Of a stretch of DNA of 64,000 nt, positions 56,749 to 64,000 are shown in pieces. The stretch's first letter is position 1. Each line of letters begins with the position of its first letter. This DNA comes from Plasmopara viticola (lineage: Eukaryota; Oomycota; Peronosporomycetes; Peronosporales; Peronosporaceae): the NCBI GenBank assembly GCA_001695595.3, contig MBPM02000023.1:682001-746000 (forward strand), written 5' to 3'. Made by a program: the position numbers and the translations under genes. Below the pieces are notes generated by a model. That model saw only the letters and a program-made list of their open reading frames with translations, was not told the DNA's origin and made no database searches.

Positions 56749-57754
56749 ATGTTGATTAGCTCTAAGGCACGACTACACTCGCTTATCGCAGCATCACAGC
56801 GCACATTCTCAGCCAAGGCGGGTGCCGGCGGTATCGCTGGGCCCAAAATTACGGGTGCGTTACGTTTTTACGACGACGTTGGCGTTAAAGACGTGGAGGA
56901 GCCCTCGGCGGAGGCTGGCGCGGAGCCACGCAAACTTTACGCCGTGACGCTGGATGGCAAGACGGTAAAGACGCCGCGGCAGCAGCCTGTTCAACTGCCT
57001 ACGCGGGCTATGGCGTACTCTGTGGCCCATGAATGGGACGCCCAGATTCACGACATCCGTCCGGCCACAATGCCCATCATGACGCTGGCGTCCACGGCTT
57101 TAGATCTTGTGTACACGTCCAGCAGTCAAGAGACCATCGACGAAATGATGCACTATTTGCATACAGACACGGTATGCTACCAGGTGACGGCGGATCAACA
57201 GGAGAAGCTTTTAAGATTGCAGCAAAAGAAGTGGAAGCCTATTCGTAAGTGGTTTAGTGACATATTCGAAGGCGAAGTGGACGTCAGTCACGGTAGCATC
57301 GATCAACTGGCACATGATCAGCAACTTGTGGCAAATGTTCGTGCACATCTGGAAACGGTATGTCAGAAAATTGTGCAGTATGAAGAAGTTTGCATGATGC
57401 CAATGATGTTGTTGTTGCTGCTGCAGCTGAATGACTTTGAACTGACGGCCATGCGCACGCTGACAAAGGAGTGCAAGGTTATATTGAGGCATTATGTACA
57501 CTCTCGATTTTCTTATGGATGTTGACAATGTACTTCGTGTGTGCTTATTGATGCAGTCGTTAATCACTGCGCTGGCGGTCTTTAAGCGTCACATTACGGC
57601 AAAGGAGGCCATGGGCATCAGCCGTTTGGAGGAGGAATTTCAGATTAACAATTGGGGGCTTGTTGAGGGTGGTCACGACCTTGACCGCGTTAACTGCGCC
57701 GTTAAATTGTCGAGCGCATCCTTACTGCTGTATTTGCTTGAGAATAAGCACTAG
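56749..57754 (+). CDS. ATP12: ATP12, F1-ATPase assembly chaperone (mitochondrial)
   Basis: Three exons (56749-57357, 57427-57477, 57557-57754) give 285 residues. The presequence MLISSKARLHSLIAASQRTF is basic and acid-free, so mitochondrial. The domain has LYAVTLDGKTVKTPRQQPVQ, AVAHEWDAQ-type text (SVAHEWDAQIHDIRPATMP), DLVYTSSSQETIDEM, FSDIFEGEVDVSHG, NDFELTAMRTLTKECK and ISRLEEEFQINNWG, all hallmarks of ATP12/ATPAF2. It holds the F1 alpha subunit until it pairs with beta. The Met 19 codons further upstream is in frame but lacks presequence character. Confidence 0.9.
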
Positions 57755-59300
57755 AGTCGTAAGCGCAATGCATTCGACTCTGATCTGGAATAATTTTCAT
57801 CATTCGATTGTGCCATGAAAATCGCTATCAAAAAATTGTGCTCTTTTGAAGACTCGCAATGATTATTTGTGTTTGTAATCCATTAATGCACGAATGTGAA
57901 ATGTAATGCCGGAGTGGTGTCACTACACATGGTATCTTGATCAACACTGTGGGTATTATTTGCTGCGTCACCAAATAGATTGTGAGATAGCTGTTACATT
58001 ATAACAAAATCAAGTCCGGGCTGACAATTTATTTGACGTTCATTTAGTTAGTGGAGTGGAGACTCAATGAAAGTATTGATACCAATGTCGAATTTTTCAA
58101 TGGTATCGTTATGAGTTAAGCACAAGCAGATTAGAAAGCAAAAGTAGCAAAGCGCTCAGCTATATTTCTTACCTAAAAGATAGAAATTATTTTTTTGCAC
58201 GAAATCGATGCAAACAGAAGCATTGATCAGGAAGACTAGCGTAAAAGCGGCATCTTATTGCTATATAAGCTCGGATGTTCTCGAAACGGACATGTTCGTC
58301 TTAATTCATCGGATGTACTAGTAAATGTATATCAAGCCTTACAGTCACTCACAAACCCTTTCCTATCTTCAAGGCGCAAACGCCCGCAGAATCGATAAAA
58401 TAAAAATTGACCATTTACCTCATGTCTAATTTGCTTTGTGAACATGTAGGCCATAATCAGGGCACACACTTTCCTCAAATCGCTTGAAGGACTCTCTTAT
58501 GTCTAAAATATCTAATTGTTGAATAGCTTTTGCCCTGCTGGTGTAGGCAAAATCATAATCTGGCCTAAACGAAAGTGCGTCGAAAAGCACATTGAGATTT
58601 TCAGGCTTGTTCTGCGGGGAATGTCAGCCACTTGCCAACCTTTGAAGGGATACAGGCAAGTTATCGCTATACTCAGGGAGCCCCTTAAATTTCACCAGTG
58701 CGTACATTATGGCAAGTAATACCACGTCGCGAGTGGGTAGCTGATGTTAGGCATTCTCGAGATACCTGAAAGGGAGTGAGATGACTCGTTCATGGCTGTC
58801 CTCATCGGATTGCAGTAATGCACAACCGATAGTATATCGCAAAGTACGCCAAACAGCTTTTTATCAATTGACAACGCCAGACCAAATGCCTCATACCGGC
58901 TATTTTAGGCTATTAAAAGCATTCTAGTACTGGCTATCAAAGCATCCTGGTGTTGGCTTTAACGATGTTTTTTAGTAGAGCAAACTAAGGATTTGCAAGA
59001 TTGTGCAAACAATTTGGCAAGACCTGATTCTTATTCTGGAAACGCGGCGTAGGCCAATCAAATTCGTTTTTAAATCTGGGTTAGCATTAACGACATAATT
59101 GCTCATAAACCAACCGAGAACGAAAATGTCCTTTGTCGCAAAGAGTGTAATGTCAATGTTGTATGTTTATGTTGGCATACACTATATTGTTGGCTCTGAG
59201 CGAACATATCGTTAGAAAGTGTATGCGCTGTAGGCCGTAATGGTAAAGATTTCTAACCCGACGGCAAAACGTCGCCAAATTGCTAAATAGCATTTGTAGC
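57755..59300. other. Intergenic, no supported gene
   Basis: AT-rich, with only a 67-codon frame (58516-58719) that has no recognisable motif. Probably repeat-derived. Confidence 0.45.
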
Positions 59301-59640
59301 ATTACTTACAATTATTGAAGCTTGACCCTAATGGCACCAACCGCCGTGGGGGGATACACGAATTCCAAACTAGATCTGAATAGTAGCCATCTACCATGTT
59401 CAGTCCGCTATATATTGTGGCACCGGATATGTTGCCAAGCAATACGCAATTCTTTGGGATGCAGGTATCGCTGACGCAGCGCGAAATAGTGTCAGTCTTT
59501 CGTTCGGTTGTCAAATACAGAAAGTGCCTGAATTTCGACCTCTAAACCGCATCTGGCTTGTCATTCCAGCAAAGAAGGCATAGTGCTTTGTGGCTTAATC
59601 TCGTGCCAAACCCATCTGTTTGGTGGGAGGCTTGATGGTC
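59300..59640 (-). pseudogene. Ty3/gypsy reverse transcriptase fragment
   Basis: On the minus strand, DTCIPKNCVLLGNISGATIY continues with SGLNMVDGYYSDLVWNSCIP. This corresponds to the TPIPRKD-VLLD-SGATIYSALDMVDGYYQ segment (motif A) of oomycete gypsy RT. The catalytic Asp of motif A is Asn (GLNMVDG). Too short to define an element. Confidence 0.55.
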
Positions 59641-60529
59641 GGCTTCTGGACGCTACATCTGAGTATGTCTATATAATGGACCTTTGAGCCGGGAAAATGT
59701 ACGATGCCTAAAATGCTTATTTAAGCCATCTTCGAACAAAACAGCTAAATGTTTTTTTTGCGTGATAGTTTTTAATCTGCAAGGGCATCGCCTCTTAGAC
59801 TAGCCAAGGACTTGAAGCTTCAGATTATCTATAGTTTCAAAAGCTCCAGTCTATTCGGCAAAGCCTTCAGTTGCAATGGATCCAGATGTGGATTTGTGTT
59901 ACCTACTGTGTATGTAATCCGCTTGTAGGACTTTTCTAACGATACAGTGTTACCCCCAACAATTAAATTGTGTTGTTCGCGGGCGTATTGTACACAGCTT
60001 GCAGGGGCTTTAATTTACCCGCTTGGGTGTAGGATCGGCCAGCAAATGTCACGAATTCGACCAGCACCTTGCACACTGGATGATCCAAAACTACCTGTGA
60101 AAACTTACAACTACGAGGGGCAATGTGTGCAATTAAATGCACATGAAAGTCCTACCTATAATTTAACATAACGTATGGCATCGAGTTAGTAGCCATTTTC
60201 GATGCTTGAGCAAATTGTTTATTACTATGTATTGGATGCTTTTGCGTGCAAACGCATGCGATAACTTGCATCATCAACAAATCGATATTTTATACAAAAA
60301 AATATGAAAAATTACCTGATGAAATCGTGTCATCGAATTAGTAGCCATTCACATCAACTGCTATTATTGATACTCAACAGCTTCAGAATTTGTTTGCAAG
60401 CTTAAAGGTCCGTGGACCTCATCCACACTCTCGCCTCACTTCTTTGGCTCAATGTCAGTGCAATAGTTCTTTTGTATCAGCAACACAAACTGTCCTCGTT
60501 TTCTTCTTTTTAGTTGGTGGGCGCAGCAT

Positions 60530-61178
60530 TTAAGCCTCTAGGCGAATATCTTTTTTTAGATAGCGACAACTCCATCTATCTAGTCGTATTGACTCCTCCA
60601 TATTTATACAGCTTCGATCTTCCCGACATGTTTTCTCAGTCAGATGAAAAGAGGCAGACGCCCTAAATCTTGCTGTACAAATTGTATACTTCATTCCACC
60701 ACACCATGCACCGCTGAATAGTAGAATCGATACTAATTTGGCTATGTTTGATTCCCCAGTTTCCAGCAAATACGTTTGAATAACGGCACAAATTGACTTT
60801 TGGAGGCTCGTAAATATTGCAATGTCTAGTGGCTGATCCAAATGCGCATTTGGGGGCAAAGAATCCAGCAAATATCATATTTTAAAGCTTTTGTAACGAA
60901 ACCCATTGACATATCCATCATCTATTAAATGATAGTTTTCTTGGGCTCGGTGGAAGTGATTCGTGGAATTGATCAATCCGTTTGTCAAAAACCTTCTTGT
61001 TTATGAAACCACTTCCTGGTGTCGTCGCGGATGCCCCTTTAACAACACATTCAAACAACCCAGTACGAGTAATACGTTTGCCAGGCAGAATGAACTTTGG
61101 TGGTAAAATGTGTCCAGAGGCCAAGCATGCTGCGATTAACGAAAGGTAAAAAGTTGATGCGATGCTGTTTGTCCACAC
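60530..61178 (-). pseudogene. Pogo/Tigger-like DDE transposase remnant
   Basis: Two pieces on the minus strand. The first (61178-60918) reads FYLSLIAACLASGHILPPKF with ILPGKRITRTGLFECVVKGA and ends FHESLPPSP. The second (60871-60530) has LPPNAHLDQPLDIAIFTSLQ (family: PPN.TH.LQPLD) followed by KSICAVIQTYL and FRASASFHLTEK. Order and motifs match the DDE_1 endonuclease of the pogo branch. Stops and shifts between the pieces make it inactive. Confidence 0.7.
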
Positions 61179-61450
61179 ATTTTTGCCCCCTTGACTGCTT
61201 ATCCTTTTTATTTCCTTAGGTTTGGAAATCTGTTTTATTAATATAGTCTAATCGAATCATTAGTTATAATAACCGTGCTATTGTCCAGAAAGACGTTCAA
61301 TTGCTTCTTCAGACGCTTCGTTACGGTTACGATTGCCTACTTGAGCCTTTCGAACAGCTTAAATTTGTCTATGGCAACCGATGAATTTCCTGTATAATCC
61401 AACCCCGAGCACACGAAGCAATCTAGAGTTTCTCTTTATGGATAAATTAA

Positions 61451-61491
61451 CAAACTGCAGTGTGCGAGGGAAACCCGCACACTGCAGTTTG
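61451..61491. repeat. Perfect 16-bp palindromic arms
   Basis: CAAACTGCAGTGTGCG (61451-61466) and its exact reverse complement (61476-61491), with a 9-base loop. The internal CAGTGTGCG...CGCACACTG could be two abutted transposon ends. Confidence 0.85.
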
Positions 61492-61573
61492 ATTATGCAA
61501 TCCGCGCTATCAACCTCACAGGCCTGATCAAAGTATTGATTTTATTCAATTTTATTTCGATGTCGCCATTTGG

Positions 61574-61612
61574 ATGTTTGTTTACATTTTCTTAGTGTAT
61601 GTAAACAAACAT
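61574..61612. repeat. 14-bp inverted repeat
   Basis: ATGTTTGTTTACAT (61574-61587) and ATGTAAACAAACAT (61599-61612) are exact reverse complements separated by 11 bases. AT-rich, so a weak signal alone, but it lies only 82 bases from the 16-bp palindrome. Confidence 0.8.
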
Positions 61613-62759
61613 ACAAAGACATCCACAAATTTTTTCTCTTCAAAACATCTATGTACTGCTACTAGCAAGTGGTCATCGTCGAACATCATTCTTTTCTTTC
61701 TTTCTGACTATTCTTTAGATGGCTTTGGAAGTGTCCAATAATTTGCTGGTGTTAAAGCAAACTGGCATTTCTATTTCAGTATCCTACAAATTACCTTACT
61801 ATGCAAACCGTATTATACCGGCAAGACCACCATTTCCAGCTAAACCAAATTTATTACACATTAATTCAGCAAGTTGCCTGGCTAGTGTTGTGATATCTAG
61901 AAGTATACTCAAGTAGGTTAAAACTGTATTTCGAGGACGGTAGGCACACAAACTACAAGTCACATAGTGAGCTGAAGATGCATCCAGAGTAAGCACTGGA
62001 ATTCCGGTATTTTCAGTTGATGCAGTACCTCTGCGCCAAGTCGGTATTAACAAAAACTGACAGGTGATGCTATTTGAGGAGATAACAATTGGGGAGTCGA
62101 AAAGTTGCGATAAATGCTGAAGGCACTATCGTGAGGAAATTGTTTCAACACCTAACCATAAGACGTCGGTATGCGAAGCCCCTTACTAGGGGTAGACAAC
62201 ACCTTGGCGAAGCCCAATGCAAATGAGGAGAGACGGTGATACTGGTTGGCGGAAAGCTGCAAGGATCGCTGACTTGAAAGTAGACCCACCAAATCGGTAT
62301 ATAAGATGTGACGTAGATCGGGTAACCCGTGACCTCAAACAGGCGCAATTGGCTACGACTAATTCCAGGAGTAAGAAACCCTTGAAAGACGAAAATCCAA
62401 AAATGCCAAATTGTTCAAATATTGCTGAAGCCGGAAAAATGAAAGGCCGAAAGCAAGCTTAGAAACAGCATTTTGTAATCTTTTTATTTCTAGTATAAGA
62501 GCTAAAAGGGTCATCCTCTCAGCTAGAATAGGACCCAATCAGGGCTCAGGTTTGCCACCAAAACGTACAGACCAATTATAACAATCATTACTAAGCCGAG
62601 CTAGCACGAGTACATTACTTGTTTTGACGACTACTACTGCTTCTTAAGTCGGTACTAGTCAAACATATGCTTACATCGGAATTATTGTTACTCCTTTCCT
62701 TTGCAACAAAACTATTGCATCTGCCATCATTATTGTAACACGACAGGAGGACTACTATC
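61613..62759. other. Intergenic, repeat-like
   Basis: The stretch 62150-62345 (AGGGGTAGACAACACCTTGG) looks like a dispersed oomycete repeat. Its frame encodes GWRKAARIADLKVDPPNRY, with no domain. Nothing else is supportable. Confidence 0.35.
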
Positions 62760-63995
62760 TCAGATAAGGATGAGCTTATAGTCGCTACAGCCAACTTCAT
62801 CCTTGTACTTGTCGAACATTTCTCGAAGCACAGCAAAATACTTAGCATGGACCTGGTCGATGTCTTCTTGCGTGGGCAATTTTATGTGCGGCACTTCAAG
62901 GGGTTCTCCAACAACAACGGGAACTTTGATTTTGCGCGGAATTGGCAACATACCGCGGCCGTACGGAAAGTGCGGGAACGGAAATGCGAGCTTTTTGACG
63001 AACCAGCGCTGAAGCTGGGGAGATCGAATATTGTCCATTAACTCGCCCTCCTTAAAACTCAGCACAGGCACGAGTGGCACACCGTGCTCAATGGCGAGTC
63101 GGATAAACCCCTTGTGGTGGGTATAGACACGCACCTCATTTTTTGCCGACTGCTGCTGTAGCATCTCGGCTTGGCCGCCAGGTACAACCAACACGCTCTT
63201 CTTCTGCTGCAACGTATGGGCGAATGTCGTTCGGGTAACTTCACGCGAACCGAAAAAGTGGAGCACGTCTCGGGCGAGTGGGACTTGATGCAAAATACTT
63301 GCCGTCAAGATATGCGCGTAAAAACCCGGAAATAATTGCCGCCATTGCGCGGTAAATTGAAGCCACGCAATAGAAATTGGTATGATACCGTGGGGATGGA
63401 AACTTAGCACGTACTGCTTTTCGGGGTCAAGTGGGGCCATACGAATGATTGTTCCACTAAAGTACCTTTTCACCGTATCTACGAAGAAGCTACGACCTGT
63501 AATCCAGCTTAAACGCTCGCGACATCCTGTTTGTTGGGGATTTCCACGGTACGTGAGCTCGTAGATGTAAATGAAGACAGTAAGGAGTAGCACCGCTACA
63601 AATGCATCCATTTCGTAAATATAGTGCTTGTATGTGACTATGGCTGGAAGGCAGGCCGTGATAATTTGGGGCAGCACATACTTCACATGGTATCGATTGA
63701 CTTCTTTCAAAAGACCGTTGTGTGAGTCTTTTAGGTACAAATGGGTCGCGATGGAGCGAGACACCACCATGACAAACTCCACGCCTGTCGCAAATAAGGC
63801 ATAAAAGGCAACACCAGCAGGACTCAAGTTTGTAAATGCGGCAAAGTAGACAATTAGCAGCACATTCGGAATGTACTGAAGGTTGGTCAATGACCCGACA
63901 ACCAGCACACCAAAACACTCGTCGGCAAAGTCGCGCATGCGTTCGTGAATGACTAGAAAGTAGGCGCTCAACGAAGACGGTGCAGTCTCGGCCAT
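62760..63995 (-). CDS. DGAT2: Diacylglycerol O-acyltransferase type 2
   Basis: A single exon of 411 residues from the ATG at 63995, just inside the window edge. The N-terminal half (about 35-145) has four to five hydrophobic segments, more than the usual pair. The catalytic part has FHPHG (199-203), GGQAEM, RVYTHHKGFIRLAIEHG and VPLVPVLSF, followed by the PFPHFPYGRG loop. All are core motifs of the DGAT2/MGAT family. It makes triacylglycerol from diacylglycerol and acyl-CoA at the ER and lipid droplets. Oomycetes store much of their carbon as lipid. A monoacylglycerol or wax-synthase specificity is not excluded. Confidence 0.9.
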   Translation of the reverse strand: MAETAPSSLSAYFLVIHERMRDFADECFGVLVVGSLTNLQYIPNVLLIVYFAAFTNLSPAGVAFYALFATGVEFVMVVSRSIATHLYLKDSHNGLLKEVNRYHVKYVLPQIITACLPAIVTYKHYIYEMDAFVAVLLLTVFIYIYELTYRGNPQQTGCRERLSWITGRSFFVDTVKRYFSGTIIRMAPLDPEKQYVLSFHPHGIIPISIAWLQFTAQWRQLFPGFYAHILTASILHQVPLARDVLHFFGSREVTRTTFAHTLQQKKSVLVVPGGQAEMLQQQSAKNEVRVYTHHKGFIRLAIEHGVPLVPVLSFKEGELMDNIRSPQLQRWFVKKLAFPFPHFPYGRGMLPIPRKIKVPVVVGEPLEVPHIKLPTQEDIDQVHAKYFAVLREMFDKYKDEVGCSDYKLILI

Positions 63996-64000
63996 CTTTG

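Noticed and set aside
62217..62462. An 81-codon plus-strand frame near DGAT2
   Set aside because: Basic, low complexity and inside repeat-like DNA; no domain or splice partner.

Overview
The window looks like nuclear DNA of a plant-pathogenic oomycete of the Phytophthora/downy-mildew group. Evidence: two Crinkler (CRN) genes, short GT-AG introns of about 60-80 bases, a myosin with an embedded FYVE-like finger, Ty1/copia and Ty3/gypsy debris of the kind common in Phytophthora, and a long gene-sparse AT-rich stretch next to a compact gene-rich block. The genus cannot be fixed from the sequence alone.

Layout. (1) 1-10.8 kb: the 5' end of a copia element (Gag and probable LTR, minus strand), about 6.8 kb of AT-rich sequence without recognisable genes, a 604-bp inverted-repeat (MITE-like) element at 7713-8316, and one unknown oomycete gene (9065-10656). 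(2) About 10.86-28.09 kb: a 17-kb symmetrical mobile element, the main discovery here. Its core is a degenerate Polinton-like virus (PLV) with SF3 helicase, GIY-YIG nuclease, membrane-active/minor-capsid-like protein, tyrosine recombinase, capsid or penton-like protein, S74-chaperone tail fibre, probable major capsid protein and adenain-like protease. It is bounded by about 0.43-kb terminal inverted repeats. The inverted symmetry does not stop there but continues about 1.4 kb outward through a CRN gene on each side: intact on the left, with a premature stop on the right. The CRN effector gene therefore sits in, or has been fused to, the terminal inverted repeats of an integrated virus. (3) About 28-35 kb: gene-poor, with a decayed gypsy element on the minus strand. 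(4) 35.3-57.8 kb: a dense housekeeping block: HAD-like protein, FYVE-type myosin, LRR protein, eIF6, CEP162-like coiled-coil protein, small acidic protein, 4EHP-type eIF4E, a small two-motif protein, archaeal-type phosphoglycerate mutase, DEAD-box helicase, RPB4 and ATP12. (5) 57.8-62.8 kb: gypsy and pogo/Tigger-like remnants and palindromes. (6) 62.8-64 kb: a complete DGAT2.

The housekeeping genes are unrelated in pathway but packed with intergenic gaps often under 300 bases and frequent divergent or convergent pairing. Several conserved genes (eIF6, RPB4, the LRR gene, the CEP162-like gene and the 9-kb gene) each need one extra base, nearly always in a short homopolymer, to read through. 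This looks like a consensus-sequence artefact rather than biology. The viral element also carries true nonsense substitutions and is genuinely decayed.
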